Part shown: positions 8,284 through 18,586 of the stretch, one piece after another
How the letters are laid out: each line of letters begins with the position of its first letter
Position numbering within the stretch: the stretch's first letter is position 1
Source of the DNA: Comamonas denitrificans
GTDB lineage: Bacteria; Pseudomonadota; Gammaproteobacteria; Burkholderiales; Burkholderiaceae_C
Length of the DNA stretch: 59,005 bases
NCBI RefSeq assembly: GCF_017368815.1
Contig: NZ_JAFNME010000020.1
Span: 1 to 59,005 of the forward strand
Reading direction: 5' to 3'
Notes under the pieces: generated by a model
Told to the model about the DNA's origin: nothing
The model's input: only the letters and a program-made list of their open reading frames with translations
The model's database searches: none
Program-made: the position numbers and the translations under genes

Positions 8284-9798
8284 ATGCCCCGATTCAAACC
8301 CCTGCACGCCGCCTTGCTGTCCGTTGCTTTTCTGGGTGGAGCCGCTGGCGTAGCAGGTTGGGAACATTTCTCGCCTCCGCTGGCGGCCGCCCAGGCCCAG
8401 GCCCCGGCGGCCAATCCGCTGTTGGTGCAAGGCCTGCCCGATTTCAGCCCCCTGGTCGATGCCGTCGGCCCCTCGGTGGTGAATATCCGCACCATGGAAA
8501 AAGTCACCCGCCAAGGGGTGGAGTTCCAGGGCTTTCCGGGCATGGACCCGGACATGCTCGAATTCTTCCGCCGCTTTGGCCTGCCCGTGCCGAATATGCC
8601 GCCCCAGCAACGCCCCGGCCCCCAGGGCAATGAGGGCGGCGATGACGGTGAGAGCCAGCCCAGCGGCGTCGGCTCGGGCTTTATCCTGAGCAGCGATGGC
8701 TACATCATGACCAACGCCCACGTGGTCGAGGGTGCCAGCGAGGTCATGGTCACCCTGGCCGACAAGCGCGAATTCAAGGCCAAAATCGTCGGGGCCGACA
8801 AACGCACCGACGTGGCCGTGGTCAAAATCGATGCCAAGGGCCTGCCCGCCATCAAAATTGGCGATGTCAATCGCCTGAAAGTGGGTGAATGGGTCATGGC
8901 CATTGGCTCGCCCTTTGGGCTGGAGAACACCGTCACCGCCGGCATCGTCAGCGCCAAGCAGCGCGACACGGGCGATTACCTGCCCTTTATCCAAACCGAC
9001 GTGGCCATCAACCCCGGCAACTCGGGCGGGCCGCTGATCAATATGCGCGGCGAAGTGGTCGGCATCAACAGCCAAATCTATTCGCGCTCGGGCGGCTTTA
9101 TGGGCATCAGCTTTGCCATCCCCATGGATGAAGCCATTCGTGTCAGCGACCAACTGCGCGCCACCGGCAAAGTCTCGCGCGGGCGCATTGGCGTACAAAT
9201 TGGCCCGGTTGATAAAGAGGTGGCCGAATCCATCGGCCTGGGCAGCGCCACCGGGGCCTTGGTGTCGGCGGTCGAACCCGACTCGCCCGCGGCCAAAGCC
9301 GGTTTACAAGCGGGCGATGTGATCGTGCAGTTCAACGGCACCAAGATCGACAAAGTCTCCGACCTGCCGCGCCTGGTGGGCAACACCAAGCCGGGCAGCA
9401 AGGTCAGCCTGACCATTTTCCGCCGGGGCAAGCAGCAGCAGCTGGCCATCACCGTGGCCGATGTTCCGGCCGATGAAAGCCAAGTCGCCCAAGCCCCTGA
9501 GGCCAGCGGTGCCACGGCCAACGCCAAAACTTTGGGCCTGCGCGTCACCGACCTGACGGCAGCGCAGAAAAAAGCCTTGGGCGTGCGCGGCGGGGTGCAA
9601 GTGGCCGAAGCCAGCGGCCCGGCCGCGCGGGCCGGTATGCGCCCCGGCGATGTGGTGCTGGCCATTGCCAACACCGAGGTGGCCAGCGTGAAAGACTTTG
9701 AAGCCGCCTTGGCCAAGGCCGACCAAAGCAAGCCGGTCAACGTCCTGGTGCGCCGCGATGAATGGGCACAGTACCTGCTGATTCGCCCGCAAAAATAA
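8284..9798 (+). CDS. mucD: Periplasmic serine protease MucD/DegQ (HtrA family)
   Basis: 504 residues. HtrA proteases degrade or refold damaged envelope proteins. An N-terminal signal segment ([19 protein letters not shown]) precedes the protease domain with catalytic His146 (TNAHVV), Asp176 (RTDVAVV) and Ser247 (GNSGGPL). Two PDZ domains follow (about residues 285-385 and 405-500). ATG 8284 is chosen over the upstream in-frame ATG 8260 because it follows AAAGAAAGGA and starts directly with a signal peptide. In many Burkholderiales this gene follows rpoE-rseA-rseB and precedes lepA; here the rpoE genes are not upstream and a palindromic element lies at the junction. Confidence 0.95.
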   Translation: MPRFKPLHAALLSVAFLGGAAGVAGWEHFSPPLAAAQAQAPAANPLLVQGLPDFSPLVDAVGPSVVNIRTMEKVTRQGVEFQGFPGMDPDMLEFFRRFGLPVPNMPPQQRPGPQGNEGGDDGESQPSGVGSGFILSSDGYIMTNAHVVEGASEVMVTLADKREFKAKIVGADKRTDVAVVKIDAKGLPAIKIGDVNRLKVGEWVMAIGSPFGLENTVTAGIVSAKQRDTGDYLPFIQTDVAINPGNSGGPLINMRGEVVGINSQIYSRSGGFMGISFAIPMDEAIRVSDQLRATGKVSRGRIGVQIGPVDKEVAESIGLGSATGALVSAVEPDSPAAKAGLQAGDVIVQFNGTKIDKVSDLPRLVGNTKPGSKVSLTIFRRGKQQQLAITVADVPADESQVAQAPEASGATANAKTLGLRVTDLTAAQKKALGVRGGVQVAEASGPAARAGMRPGDVVLAIANTEVASVKDFEAALAKADQSKPVNVLVRRDEWAQYLLIRPQK

Positions 9799-9822
9799 AG
9801 CAGCACCAGCAAAGGGGTGGGC

Positions 9823-9957
9823 TTGGGTAAAATGCGCTGTTTTTTTGCAGGCTTACCCGCCCATGCCTGCCCCTGACTGTGCGGCCGCTGGCCCAGCGGT
9901 CTTCCACCTCCCAGCCCGGATTGACAAGCAAGGTGCGCTGCGGGCGCACTTTTTTTT
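9823..9957 (+). promoter_or_regulatory. lepA leader: extended -10 promoter and internal terminator (possible attenuator)
   Basis: TGGGTAAAAT (9823-9832) reads as an extended -10 element. About 100 bp further on, AGGTGCGC / GCGCACTT (9931-9938 with 9944-9951, one G-T pair, 5-base loop) followed by a T run forms a terminator that stops 26 bp short of the lepA ATG. Transcripts from this promoter would meet it before lepA. An in-frame ATG at 9863 spans the hairpin in the lepA frame. Whether it ends mucD transcription or attenuates lepA cannot be told from sequence. Confidence 0.5.
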
Positions 9958-9982
9958 ATCCAGGCCTAGCTTTTTATTGTTG

Positions 9983-11791
9983 ATGAAACACATCCGTAAT
10001 TTCTCCATCATTGCGCACATTGACCACGGCAAATCGTCCCTGGCGGACCAACTGATCAAGCGCTGCGAAGGCCTGGCCGCACGCGAGATGGAGGCCCGTG
10101 TGCTCGACTCGATGGACATCGAGAAAGAGCGCGGTATCACCATCAAGGCGCAAACGGCCTCCTTGCAATACCACGCCAAAGATGGTCAGGTCTATAACCT
10201 GAACCTGATCGACACCCCCGGCCACGTGGACTTTTCTTACGAAGTCAGCCGCTCGCTGTCGGCCTGCGAAGGCGCTTTGCTGGTGGTCGATGCCAGCCAG
10301 GGCGTCGAGGCGCAAACCGTGGCCAACTGCTACACCGCCCTGGATTTGGGGGTGGAAGTGACCGCCGTGCTCAACAAGATGGACCTGCCCCAGGCCGACC
10401 CGGACAACGCCAAGGCGGAGATCGAGGACGTGATCGGCATTGATGCCAGCGATGCCATCCCCTGCTCGGCCAAAACCGGCATGGGCATTGACGACATTTT
10501 GGAAGCCATCGTCGCCAAAGTGCCGCCCCCGGTGGGCGATGCCGATGGGCCGCCACGGGCCATGATCATCGACAGCTGGTTTGACAGCTATGTGGGCGTG
10601 GTGATGCTGGTGCGCATGGTCGATGGCCAGATCAAAAAAGGCGAGCGCATCAAAATGATGGCCACCAACGCCGCCTACGAGGTAAACCAGCTGGGCGTGT
10701 TCACCCCGGCCAACCAGCCGCGCGAGGTGCTCAAGGCGGGCGAAGTGGGTTACGTGATCTGCGGCATCAAAGAATTGAAAGCCGCCAAGGTGGGCGACAC
10801 CATCACGCTAGAGAAAAAGCTGCCCAACAACATGGGCCCGGCCGCAAAACCCCTGCCCGGCTTTAAAGAAGTCAAGCCCCAGGTGTTCGCCGGCCTGTAC
10901 CCCACCGAAGCCAGCGAGTACGACCAGCTGCGCGATGCGCTGGAAAAACTGCAGCTCAACGATGCTTCGCTGCACTTCGAGCCCGAAGTCTCGCAAGCGC
11001 TGGGCTTTGGCTTTCGCTGCGGCTTTTTGGGCCTGCTGCACATGGAAATCGTGCAAGAGCGCCTGGAGCGCGAGTTTGACCAAGACCTCATCACCACCGC
11101 CCCCAGCGTGGTTTACAAGGTGGTCAAGGGCGATGGCGAAATCATCGACGTGGAAAACCCGGCCAAAATGCCCGACCAGGGCCGCCTGCAAGAGGTGCAA
11201 GAGCCCATCGTCAAGGTCAGCCTGATGATGCCGCAAGATTATGTCGGCCCGGTCATGACGCTGTGCAACCAAAAGCGCGGCATCCAGGTGAACATGCAAT
11301 ACCACGGCCGCCAAGTGGTGCTGATCTATGAGCTGCCGCTGGGCGAGATCGTGCTGGACTTTTTCGACAAGCTCAAATCCGTCTCGCGCGGCTATGCCTC
11401 GATGGATTACGAGTTTTTGGAGTACCGCACCTCCGACGTGGTGAAGGTCGATATCTTGCTCAACGGCGAGAAAGTCGATGCCCTGTCCATCATCGTGCAC
11501 CGCAGCCAGGCCACCTACCGTGGCCGCGCCGTGGTGGCCAAGATGCGCGAAATCATCAGCCGCCAGATGTTTGACGTGGCCATCCAGGCGGCCATCGGTG
11601 CCAACGTCATCGCCCGCGAAACCGTCAAAGCGCTGCGCAAAAACGTGCTGGCCAAGTGCTACGGCGGCGACGTGTCGCGCAAGCGCAAGCTGCTGGAAAA
11701 GCAAAAAGCCGGCAAAAAGCGCATGAAGCAAATCGGCTCGGTCGAAGTGCCGCAAGAGGCCTTCCTGGCCATCTTGCAAGTGGAGGAGTAA
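9983..11791 (+). CDS. lepA: Elongation factor 4 (LepA), ribosome back-translocase GTPase
   Basis: 602 residues, the normal LepA length. GTPase motifs: G1 AHIDHGKSS near residue 10, GITIKAQT (switch I), DTPGHVDF (G3) and NKMDLPQ (G4). The LepA-specific C-terminal domain ends in ...[25 protein letters not shown] 9983 starts the universal [19 protein letters not shown]; a frame open to 9845 would add 46 residues that cover the leader terminator and is not used. Followed after 4 bp by lepB, as is typical. Confidence 0.97.
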   Translation: MKHIRNFSIIAHIDHGKSSLADQLIKRCEGLAAREMEARVLDSMDIEKERGITIKAQTASLQYHAKDGQVYNLNLIDTPGHVDFSYEVSRSLSACEGALLVVDASQGVEAQTVANCYTALDLGVEVTAVLNKMDLPQADPDNAKAEIEDVIGIDASDAIPCSAKTGMGIDDILEAIVAKVPPPVGDADGPPRAMIIDSWFDSYVGVVMLVRMVDGQIKKGERIKMMATNAAYEVNQLGVFTPANQPREVLKAGEVGYVICGIKELKAAKVGDTITLEKKLPNNMGPAAKPLPGFKEVKPQVFAGLYPTEASEYDQLRDALEKLQLNDASLHFEPEVSQALGFGFRCGFLGLLHMEIVQERLEREFDQDLITTAPSVVYKVVKGDGEIIDVENPAKMPDQGRLQEVQEPIVKVSLMMPQDYVGPVMTLCNQKRGIQVNMQYHGRQVVLIYELPLGEIVLDFFDKLKSVSRGYASMDYEFLEYRTSDVVKVDILLNGEKVDALSIIVHRSQATYRGRAVVAKMREIISRQMFDVAIQAAIGANVIARETVKALRKNVLAKCYGGDVSRKRKLLEKQKAGKKRMKQIGSVEVPQEAFLAILQVEE

Positions 11792-11795
11792 GCCC

Positions 11796-12782
11796 ATGAC
11801 CAAGCTCATGTCGGCCATGCCGGCCCTGACCGCCGTGGTGTTGGCCGCTTTTGTCGGCTACATCGGCGCGTGGTACACCGGGGCGATCGAGGGCAACTTT
11901 GCCCTGGTGATGCTGCTGGCCACTTTTGTCACGGGGGTGTACTGGGTGGCCGAGAAGCTCCTGTTTCTGCCCCAGCGCCAACGCGCAGCACAAAAACTAG
12001 AGCAGCAAGCGCAGGCCCGTACTGCGCAATTGCAGCGCCAAGGCATTGCCCAGCACGATGTGAATGTGGATGCAAGCAAAGAGCACCTCCTGCGCCAGCC
12101 CTGGTGGCTGGACTGGACAGCGGGGCTGTTCCCGGTGCTGTTCGTGGTGTTTGTGCTGCGCTCGTTTTTGTTTGAGCCGTTCAAAATTCCCTCGGGCTCC
12201 ATGATCCCCACCCTCTTGGTGGGCGACTTGATTTTGGTGAACAAATTCACCTACGGCGTGCGCCTGCCGGTGATCAACAAAAAAATCACCGAAGGCCAGG
12301 CAGTCGCACGCGGCGATGTCATCGTCTTTCGCTACCCGCCCCAGCCCAGCCTGGACTACATCAAGCGCGTGGTCGGCCTGCCCGGCGACAAGGTGGAGTA
12401 TTTGAACAAGCGCCTGCGCATCAATGGCCAAGAGGTCCCCACCGAGGCCCTGCCCGACTTTTTCGATACCGACGCCATGCGCTATTTCCAGCAGTTCGAA
12501 GAACGCCTGGGGCCCCAGCCGCACCGCCTGCTCAACACCCCCGGCATTGCGGGCTACATCCAAGGGGCCAGCGACTTTGCCGGGCGCGACCAATGCACCT
12601 ACAGCGTCGAGGGCGTGACCTGCACCGTGCCGCCGGGGCAGTATTTTGTGATGGGCGACAACCGCGACAACTCCCTGGATTCGCGCTACTGGGGGTTTGT
12701 GCCGGACGAGAACCTGGTGGGCCGGGCCTTTTTCGTTTGGATGAATTTCGGTAACCTCAAGCGCATTGGCAGCTTCCACTAG
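11796..12782 (+). CDS. lepB: Signal peptidase I
   Basis: 328 residues. Cleaves signal peptides from exported proteins in the inner membrane. Two hydrophobic segments near the N-terminus (about residues 4-20 and 30-50) and a third near residue 110-128 precede the catalytic domain. Catalytic Ser135 lies in PSGSMIPT and the general base Lys190 in YIKRVVGLPGDKV; the 55-residue distance equals that of the E. coli enzyme. The box GDNRDNSLDSRYWG is intact. Sits 4 bp after lepA. Confidence 0.97.
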   Translation: MTKLMSAMPALTAVVLAAFVGYIGAWYTGAIEGNFALVMLLATFVTGVYWVAEKLLFLPQRQRAAQKLEQQAQARTAQLQRQGIAQHDVNVDASKEHLLRQPWWLDWTAGLFPVLFVVFVLRSFLFEPFKIPSGSMIPTLLVGDLILVNKFTYGVRLPVINKKITEGQAVARGDVIVFRYPPQPSLDYIKRVVGLPGDKVEYLNKRLRINGQEVPTEALPDFFDTDAMRYFQQFEERLGPQPHRLLNTPGIAGYIQGASDFAGRDQCTYSVEGVTCTVPPGQYFVMGDNRDNSLDSRYWGFVPDENLVGRAFFVWMNFGNLKRIGSFH

Positions 12783-12814
12783 CGACCAAGCCGTCCATTT
12801 TGAAAGGAAACCCT

Positions 12815-13168
12815 ATGCAGCACAGCCTTCGCCGCCAGCGCGGCCTGTCTTTTGTTTCGGTCGTCTTGATCGGTTTTATCTTGGTCGCCGCCTTTGCCAT
12901 TGGCGGCCAGTCGGTGCCCATCTTTACCGAATACATGGCCGTGCAAAAAGCGGCCCAAAAAGCCGCCGACGAAGCCACCAGCGTCACCGAGCTGCGCGCC
13001 GCCTTTGACCGCTCGGCCAGCATTGACGACATCCGCAGCATCAACGGCAAAGACTTGGAAGTGAGCAAAAACGGTGACCGTTTTACCGTCCACTATGAAT
13101 ACGAGCGCGAAATCGGCCTGGCCGGCCCAGCGTATCTGGTGTACCGCTTCAACGGCAGCACAAAGTAA
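12815..13168 (+). CDS. DUF4845 membrane protein between lepB and rnc
   Basis: 117 residues with one N-terminal membrane helix (GLSFVSVVLIGFILVAAFAIGG) that looks pilin-like, then a ~85-residue periplasmic domain. This family is found in this position (lepB-DUF4845-rnc) across betaproteobacteria. ATG 12815 follows GAAAGGA at good distance, favouring it over the in-frame ATG 12800. Function unknown. Confidence 0.85.
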   Translation: MQHSLRRQRGLSFVSVVLIGFILVAAFAIGGQSVPIFTEYMAVQKAAQKAADEATSVTELRAAFDRSASIDDIRSINGKDLEVSKNGDRFTVHYEYEREIGLAGPAYLVYRFNGSTK

Positions 13169-13171
13169 CGC

Positions 13172-13858
13172 ATGCACGATGATTTAGCCGCACTCCAGCA
13201 GCGCCTGGGCTACCGCTTTCAAGACACCCGCCTGCTGCAGCGGGCGCTGACGCACCGCAGCTTCAGCAGCGACCACAACGAGCGCCTGGAGTTTTTGGGC
13301 GATTCGGTGCTGGGCTTGGCCATCTCCAGCTGGCTGTACCACAAGCTGGCCGACTCGCCCGAGGGCGACCTCTCGCGCGCCCGTGCCAACCTGGTGAAAG
13401 AAGGCAGCCTCTACCAACTGGCCCTGGGCCTGGGCCTGCCCGAGCTGCTGCGCCTGGGCGAGGGCGAAGCGCGCTCTGGCGGCAAGCGCCGTCCCTCCAT
13501 CTTGGCCGATGCGGTTGAGGCGATTTTGGGCGCGGTGTACCTGGAGGCCGGTTTTCCCGTGGCCGAGCAGGTCGTACACCAACTGTTTGCCAAGGTGGAC
13601 ATCACCCCGCAAATGCAGGCCGTTGGCAAAGACCCCAAAACCGCCTTGCAAGAATGGCTGCAAGGCCGGCGCATGGCGCTGCCGCAATACGATGTAGAAA
13701 AAATCAGCGGCGCGGCGCACAAACAAACCTTCACCGTGGCCTGCATGATCCCGGCCCTGCGCTTAGGCGCCAAGGGCCAGGGCCACAGCCGCCGCACCGG
13801 CGAACAAGCGGCCGCTGCGGCCATGTTAAAACTCTTGCAGGAAAAGCATCCCTCATGA
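13172..13858 (+). CDS. rnc: Ribonuclease III
   Basis: 228 residues. Cleaves double-stranded RNA, including rRNA precursors. The catalytic signature [14 protein letters not shown] is at about residue 34, the second acidic cluster [14 protein letters not shown] near residue 112, and the C-terminal dsRNA-binding domain contains [11 protein letters not shown] and ...[10 protein letters not shown]. It starts 3 bp after the DUF4845 stop and its stop overlaps the era start (ATGA). Confidence 0.97.
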   Translation: MHDDLAALQQRLGYRFQDTRLLQRALTHRSFSSDHNERLEFLGDSVLGLAISSWLYHKLADSPEGDLSRARANLVKEGSLYQLALGLGLPELLRLGEGEARSGGKRRPSILADAVEAILGAVYLEAGFPVAEQVVHQLFAKVDITPQMQAVGKDPKTALQEWLQGRRMALPQYDVEKISGAAHKQTFTVACMIPALRLGAKGQGHSRRTGEQAAAAAMLKLLQEKHPS

Positions 13859-15030
13859 ATTCAAAAAAACAAGCTACTCCCGCTGATCAATCCAAGGGTT
13901 TAGAGAAAAAACAACCAAAAAACAAGACAGCATCAGCGCAAACAGCTCCTGATTTAAAAGAGTTTCCAGCCATCACCCCGGCCGGCCAAAGCATGGCTGA
14001 ACTCAACGCCATGCTCCTGGCCGCCAAATCCGGCGGCGCAGCCCGCCTGCCCGACGCTGCCGTGGCAGAAACCGAGGCAAGCCAAGGCGACGGCGAAAGC
14101 GACCCCCAAGCCCCCGCCCGCATCTATGCCCCCGAAGAGCAGCGCTGCGGCCTGATCGCCATCGTCGGCAAACCCAACGTGGGCAAATCCACGCTGATGA
14201 ACGCGCTGGTGGGGCAAAAAATCTCGATTACCAGCCGCAAGGCGCAAACCACGCGCCACCGCATCACCGGCATCCGCACGCGGGAAGAGACGCAGTTTGT
14301 CTTTGTCGATACCCCCGGTTTTCAAACCAAGCACAGCACCGCGCTGAACAAATCGCTGAACAAAACCGTCATGGGCGCCATTGGCGATGTGGACTTGATC
14401 CTGTTCGTGGTCGAGGCCGGCAGCTTCACCCTGGGCGATGCCAAGGTGCTCTCGCTGTTCAAGCCCGGCATCCCCACGCTGCTGATTGCCAACAAACTCG
14501 ACCGCGTCCACCGCCGGGGCGACATCGCCCCCTGGCTGCGCGACATGCAAGAGCGCCACCCGTTTACCGAATTTGTGCCCATGTCGGCCAAAAAGCGCGA
14601 CGACATCCAGCGCCTGCTGGGCATCTGCGCCCCCTACCTGCCGCAGCAGCCCTGGTTCTACGGGGCCGACGAGCTGACCGACCGCAGCGAAAAATTCCTC
14701 GCCTCCGAAACCGTGCGCGAAAAGCTCTTTCGCTTCACCGGCGATGAGCTGCCCTACACCTCCACCGTCGTCATCGACAAGTTCGACGAAGAGCCCAGCC
14801 CCAAGTTTGGCCGCTTCATGCGCATTGCTGCCACCATCGTCGTCGAGCGCGACGGGCACAAAGCCATGGTCATTGGCGCTGGCGGCGAGCGCCTGAAAAT
14901 GATCAGCACCGAAGCGCGCCAAGAGCTGGAAAAGCTGCTGAACGCCAAAGTCTTCTTAGAGGTGTGGGTCAAAGTGCGCTCCGGCTGGGCCGACGATGCC
15001 GCCCGCGTCAAATCCTTCGGCTACGAATAA
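13855..15030 (+). CDS. era: GTPase Era with an extended N-terminus
   Basis: 391 residues. Era binds 16S rRNA and assists 30S assembly. G1 [10 protein letters not shown]3 DTPGF, G4 NKLD and the C-terminal KH domain ([20 protein letters not shown]) are present. Canonical Era is about 300 residues; here ~90 extra residues rich in Lys, Ala, Gln and Pro precede the G domain. ATG 13855 overlaps the rnc stop in the usual ATGA arrangement, and no better start with an SD occurs just before the G domain, so the extension is probably real. Confidence 0.95.
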   Translation: MNSKKQATPADQSKGLEKKQPKNKTASAQTAPDLKEFPAITPAGQSMAELNAMLLAAKSGGAARLPDAAVAETEASQGDGESDPQAPARIYAPEEQRCGLIAIVGKPNVGKSTLMNALVGQKISITSRKAQTTRHRITGIRTREETQFVFVDTPGFQTKHSTALNKSLNKTVMGAIGDVDLILFVVEAGSFTLGDAKVLSLFKPGIPTLLIANKLDRVHRRGDIAPWLRDMQERHPFTEFVPMSAKKRDDIQRLLGICAPYLPQQPWFYGADELTDRSEKFLASETVREKLFRFTGDELPYTSTVVIDKFDEEPSPKFGRFMRIAATIVVERDGHKAMVIGAGGERLKMISTEARQELEKLLNAKVFLEVWVKVRSGWADDAARVKSFGYE

Positions 15031-15042
15031 GCCCCTGCCACC

Positions 15043-15810
15043 ATGGCCAGCGCCCAGCGGGTCAGCGATGAGCCCGCCTTCATCCTGCACCGCTACGACT
15101 GGAGCGAATCGAGCCTGATCCTCGAAGTCTTCACCCGCCACCGCGGCCGCGTGGCCTTGGTGGCCAAGGGCGCAAAAAAACACACCTCCAACTTTCGCCC
15201 CGTGCTGCTGGGCCTGCAGCCGCTGCGCCTGTCCTACACCCTGGCGGGCAGCAGCAGCGCCGACATCCACACCCTGCGCGGCGCGGAATGGGCCGGTGGC
15301 CACATCATGCCCATGGGCGCGCGCCTGCTCTCGGGCCTGTACATCAACGAATTGCTGCTGCGCCTGCTGGCCCGCGACGACCCCTACGCCTATGTCTTTG
15401 ACGTGTACGCCGCCCTCATCAAACTGCTGGCCACCCAGCACGATGTGGTGCAAGAGCCGGCCCTGCGCGCCTTTGAACTGATCTTGCTGCGCGAACTGGG
15501 CCTGCTGCCCAGCCTGCACGCGCAAACCCAAACCCTGCAGCCCCTGGCACCCCAGGCCCCCTACGCCCTGGCCCCCGAAGTGGGCCTGCGCCCGGCCGAA
15601 CCGGGGGAACGGGCCGTGCTGACCGGCCAGCAATGGAACACCCTGGAAACCGCCCTGCGCCAAGAGCCGCACAGCTTTGCCCCCATCCTGCAAGCCTGCG
15701 CCCACCTGGCCCCGGCCCTCAAGCCGCAATTGCGCACCATGCTGCAATTTCATTGCGGAAGTCCTATGCTGCGCACACGCCAGTTGATGATGGATTTACA
15801 AGCCTTATGA
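15043..15810 (+). CDS. recO: DNA repair protein RecO
   Basis: 255 residues. Loads RecA on SSB-coated single-stranded DNA with RecR. The N-terminal OB fold is recognisable ([40 protein letters not shown]), followed by the helical domain with [19 protein letters not shown]. The zinc-finger cysteines found in some RecO proteins are not conserved. Follows era by 12 bp and overlaps pdxJ by 4 bp (ATGA). Confidence 0.93.
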   Translation: MASAQRVSDEPAFILHRYDWSESSLILEVFTRHRGRVALVAKGAKKHTSNFRPVLLGLQPLRLSYTLAGSSSADIHTLRGAEWAGGHIMPMGARLLSGLYINELLLRLLARDDPYAYVFDVYAALIKLLATQHDVVQEPALRAFELILLRELGLLPSLHAQTQTLQPLAPQAPYALAPEVGLRPAEPGERAVLTGQQWNTLETALRQEPHSFAPILQACAHLAPALKPQLRTMLQFHCGSPMLRTRQLMMDLQAL

Positions 15811-16613
15811 CCCCACCTGCCGCCCCCACCCATCCCTCTACGCCCGCCATCCGCACCGCCTTGTCGGTGAACGTGAACAAAGTCGCCCTGGTGCGCAACA
15901 CCCGCCACCTGGGCATCCCCTCGGTGGCCCGCGCGGCCTTTCAATGCCTAGAAGCCGGTGCCCAGGGCATCACGGTACACCCCCGCCCCGATGGCCGCCA
16001 CATCCGCAGCAGCGACGTGTACGAGCTGGCCGAACTGCTGCAATCCTGGCCCGAAGCCGAGTTCAACATCGAAGGCAACCCCACCCAGAACCTGATGGAC
16101 TTCATCCGCCAGGTGCGCCCGCAGCAGGCCACCTTCGTGCCCGACAGCGAAGACCAGTTCACCAGCGACCACGGCTGGAGCTTCCCGCAGGATGCCCAGC
16201 GCCTGCGCCCCCTGATTGCCGAATGCCGCAGCCTGGGCGTGCGCGTCAGCCTCTTCATGGACCCCCTGCCCGAACAGATGGCCGCCGCCAAAGCGGTTGG
16301 TGCCGACCGCATCGAGCTCTACACCGAGCCCTACGCCGCCGCCTGGGGCACGCCCGAGCAGACCGCACAACTGCAGCGCTACACCGCCGCCGCCCAGGCG
16401 GCCCTGGCCGCTGGCTTGGGCATCAACGCCGGCCACGACCTGAACCGCGACAACCTCTCGGCCTTTGTTGCCGCCGTGCCCGGGCTGCTGGAAGTGTCCA
16501 TCGGCCACGCCTTCATCGCCGAAGCACTGGAGCTGGGCTACACCGACACCGTGCGCGCCTACCAGCGCTGCATCGACCAGGGCATGCAAGAGCGCAAGCT
16601 GCTGCACCCTTGA
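15807..16613 (+). CDS. pdxJ: Pyridoxine 5'-phosphate synthase
   Basis: 268 residues. Condenses 3-amino-2-oxopropyl phosphate with deoxyxylulose 5-phosphate, the last step of the DXP-dependent vitamin B6 pathway. Family landmarks are [62 protein letters not shown] and [12 protein letters not shown] 15807 overlaps the recO stop; the first ~15 residues are a Pro/Thr-rich extension. Confidence 0.96.
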   Translation: MTPPAAPTHPSTPAIRTALSVNVNKVALVRNTRHLGIPSVARAAFQCLEAGAQGITVHPRPDGRHIRSSDVYELAELLQSWPEAEFNIEGNPTQNLMDFIRQVRPQQATFVPDSEDQFTSDHGWSFPQDAQRLRPLIAECRSLGVRVSLFMDPLPEQMAAAKAVGADRIELYTEPYAAAWGTPEQTAQLQRYTAAAQAALAAGLGINAGHDLNRDNLSAFVAAVPGLLEVSIGHAFIAEALELGYTDTVRAYQRCIDQGMQERKLLHP

Positions 16614-16742
16614 TGCCCGGTGCGCCTACAACATAAAAAAGTGGGCTTGCTCCGCTCAGTTTCATTGGTTTTTATTAAGAAACTCATTTGAAATTCAATA
16701 CCCATCTACGGGAACAGCTACTTTTATTAAAGCACCCACCCC

Positions 16743-17135
16743 ATGATCTACGGCATTGGCACCGACATCTGCGACATCCGCCGCATCCGCGCCAGCTTTG
16801 AGCGCCATGGCGAACGCTTCGCCGAAAAAATTCTGACCGCCAACGAACTGGCCACCTGGCGCACCCGCAGCCAACGCTGGCCCGAGCGCGGCCTGCGCTA
16901 CCTGGCCACGCGCTTTTCCGCCAAAGAAGCCTTTAGCAAAGCCGTTGGCCTGGGCATGGTCATGCCCATGACCTGGCGCCACTGCGAAATTGGCAACCTG
17001 CCCAGCGGCCAGCCCACCATCCTGCTACACGGTGCCATGCACACCTGGATGCAAGAGCGCCAGCTGCACGCCTGGATCAGCCTGACCGACGAAACCGACT
17101 ACGCCGCCAGCTTTTGCGTGGTTGAGCGGCGCTGA
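16743..17135 (+). CDS. acpS: Holo-[acyl-carrier-protein] synthase
   Basis: 130 residues. Transfers 4'-phosphopantetheine from CoA to acyl carrier protein. Contains the magnesium-binding [14 protein letters not shown] start, [18 protein letters not shown] with the catalytic Glu, and the C-terminal [20 protein letters not shown] 129-bp AT-richer gap separates it from pdxJ, unlike the tight spacing of the preceding genes, so it may have its own promoter. A palindromic-element remnant begins 2 bp after its stop. Confidence 0.93.
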   Translation: MIYGIGTDICDIRRIRASFERHGERFAEKILTANELATWRTRSQRWPERGLRYLATRFSAKEAFSKAVGLGMVMPMTWRHCEIGNLPSGQPTILLHGAMHTWMQERQLHAWISLTDETDYAASFCVVERR

Positions 17136-17136
17136 G

Positions 17137-17152
17137 ACGGTGAACCCGTTCT
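17137..17152. repeat. Remnant of the AGAACGTGTTCA palindromic element
   Basis: ACGGTGAACCCGTTCTAG directly after the acpS stop resembles one end (ATGAACACGTTCTAA) of the element at 7981-8142. No matching second end is seen, so it is a decayed single end at best. Confidence 0.4.
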
Positions 17153-17180
17153 AGCACCACGAACAATAGGCATAGAGGCA

Positions 17181-17255
17181 GGGCGAACACCCAGGTTCGC
17201 CCCTGCGGGGGACATGCGTGGCCAAACCCGCAGGGGCAGACCTGCGTGTCTGCCC
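17181..17255. repeat. Cluster of three interlocking extragenic palindromes
   Basis: Three stems overlap: GGGCGAAC/GTTCGCCC (17181-17188 with 17195-17202), an 11-bp stem beginning GCCCCTGCGGG (17199-17209 with 17227-17237) and GGGCAGAC/GTCTGCCC (17234-17241 with 17248-17255). Neighbouring stems share bases, so not all can form together. The 'gggcagac...gtctgccc' style is typical of repetitive extragenic palindromes. Confidence 0.6.
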
Positions 17256-17284
17256 TGGCAACAGCGCAAACAGCGCAGGCATAA

Positions 17285-17316
17285 AAAAACCAGCCTCGGT
17301 AAAGAGGCTGGTTTTT
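17285..17316. terminator. Bidirectional terminator between acpS and porin
   Basis: 13-bp stem AAAAACCAGCCTC / GAGGCTGGTTTTT (17285-17297 with 17304-17316), loop GGTAAA. A-rich on one side and T-rich on the other, so it can stop transcription from both convergent genes. Confidence 0.9.
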
Positions 17317-17328
17317 AGTTTCTTAACC

Positions 17329-17350
17329 AAAGCTGGGTGACCCCAGCTTT
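17329..17350. terminator. Hairpin directly after the porin stop codon
   Basis: AAAGCTGGG / CCCAGCTTT (17329-17337 with 17342-17350), loop TGAC, lying 4 bp after the porin stop. Together with the stem at 17285 it forms tandem terminators for a highly expressed gene. Confidence 0.6.
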
Positions 17351-17353
17351 AGA

Positions 17354-18439
17354 TTAGAAAGCGTGGCGAACGCCAACTTGCAGGCCGTGCTGGGCACCGC
17401 TGTCGGACAGACCAGCGCCACTCATAGCGCCGTTCAGCTGCAGGCCCATATTGACACCGCTGTCGTTTTTGTTTTTCAGGTAAGCGTAAGTACCGTACAG
17501 AGCTGTGCGCTTGGACAGGTTGTGCACATAGCCCAGGCTCAACTGGTTAGCTTTGAAAGTCGGCACGGAAAAACCAGTGACGTCTGCCGACAGACGGTAG
17601 TGGTTGTACGAAGCACGCACTTCACCAGCAGCCCCCACAGGAGCAGTTACACCCAAGCCAAAGGTCTTGAATTTCACGCTATCGCCAGCTGCACCTACGC
17701 CAGCATCTTTATCTTTGCTTTGCTTGTAGAAGCCCATCAACTTAGCAACGCCAAAGTTGTAAGCGGCACCCAGATGCCAAGTCGTCAGATTTTCGGTTCC
17801 AACGGTATTGTTACGTGTATCTCCGTTCAGGCGATCGAAGCCCAAGCCCAGGCTCAGAGGGCCGTTGTCGTACGTAGCACCGATGCCGATGTAGCGCTTG
17901 TCGCTGGCTTTTTGCTGTTCGCCAAAACCGTATTCAGCACCAATTTTGAAACCGCTGAAGTTGGGGCTGGTGTAGGAGATAGCGTTCTCAGTACGAGGGG
18001 CATAGCCTGTTTGAGGGATGTTCCAAGCCAGCGAAGCGCCGATACCGGTGTCACCGAAAGCATCGTAGCGGTTCACAGCCAGGTAGGAAGAGGTCAGCAT
18101 GCGACCCAGGCGCACGGAGCCGAAGCCACCTTCCAGGCCCACGGTCGAGGTACGGCGGAAAGCCATGCCATTGCCGGTGAAGTAGTCGGTACCATCATCC
18201 ACACCCATGCCTGCTTCCAGGTTGAAGGTGGCTTTCAGGCCGTTGCCCAGGTCTTCCACGCCGCGGAAGCCCAGACGGCTGTTCACGTTACCACCGACGT
18301 GGGTCATGCCGTAAACGGATTCGTCACCTTTGCTGTAGGTCAGGCCGGTATCCAGAACACCGTACAGGGTCACGGAAGATTGGGCCATAGCAGCGCCGGA
18401 AGCAGCCAGCACAGCCAGGGCGATCAGGGATTTTTTCAT
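17354..18439 (-). CDS. Gram-negative outer-membrane porin (Omp32-like)
   Basis: 361 residues. Signal peptide MKKSLIALAVLAASGAAMA cleaved before QSSVTLYGVLDTGLTYS, the hallmark start of comamonad general porins. The mature part is a 16-strand type barrel ending in a terminal Phe (VGVRHAF), the outer-membrane assembly signal. It forms a trimeric channel for small, often anionic, solutes. Start at 18439 is preceded by CTTGGAG. The codon use and tandem terminators suggest high expression. Confidence 0.95.
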   Translation of the reverse strand: MKKSLIALAVLAASGAAMAQSSVTLYGVLDTGLTYSKGDESVYGMTHVGGNVNSRLGFRGVEDLGNGLKATFNLEAGMGVDDGTDYFTGNGMAFRRTSTVGLEGGFGSVRLGRMLTSSYLAVNRYDAFGDTGIGASLAWNIPQTGYAPRTENAISYTSPNFSGFKIGAEYGFGEQQKASDKRYIGIGATYDNGPLSLGLGFDRLNGDTRNNTVGTENLTTWHLGAAYNFGVAKLMGFYKQSKDKDAGVGAAGDSVKFKTFGLGVTAPVGAAGEVRASYNHYRLSADVTGFSVPTFKANQLSLGYVHNLSKRTALYGTYAYLKNKNDSGVNMGLQLNGAMSGAGLSDSGAQHGLQVGVRHAF

Positions 18440-18560
18440 TGCAATTACTCCAAGGTTTGACAGAGGGCGCAGTGTTTGCCACCAAAAAAGGCGGCCTTTC
18501 GAGCCGCGCCAACCTCCTTTTCGGGAAGCTGGGGCTATTGCACCAGAGATGCCCAGCGGG

Positions 18561-18586
18561 GTAAACAAAACAGCCCCTTGCGGGGC
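18561..18586 (-). terminator. Terminator of the aminotransferase gene
   Basis: Minus-strand hairpin GCCCC-GCAA-GGGGC (plus 18573-18586) followed by TGTTTTGTTT. It lies about 70 bp after the aminotransferase stop codon. Confidence 0.5.
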
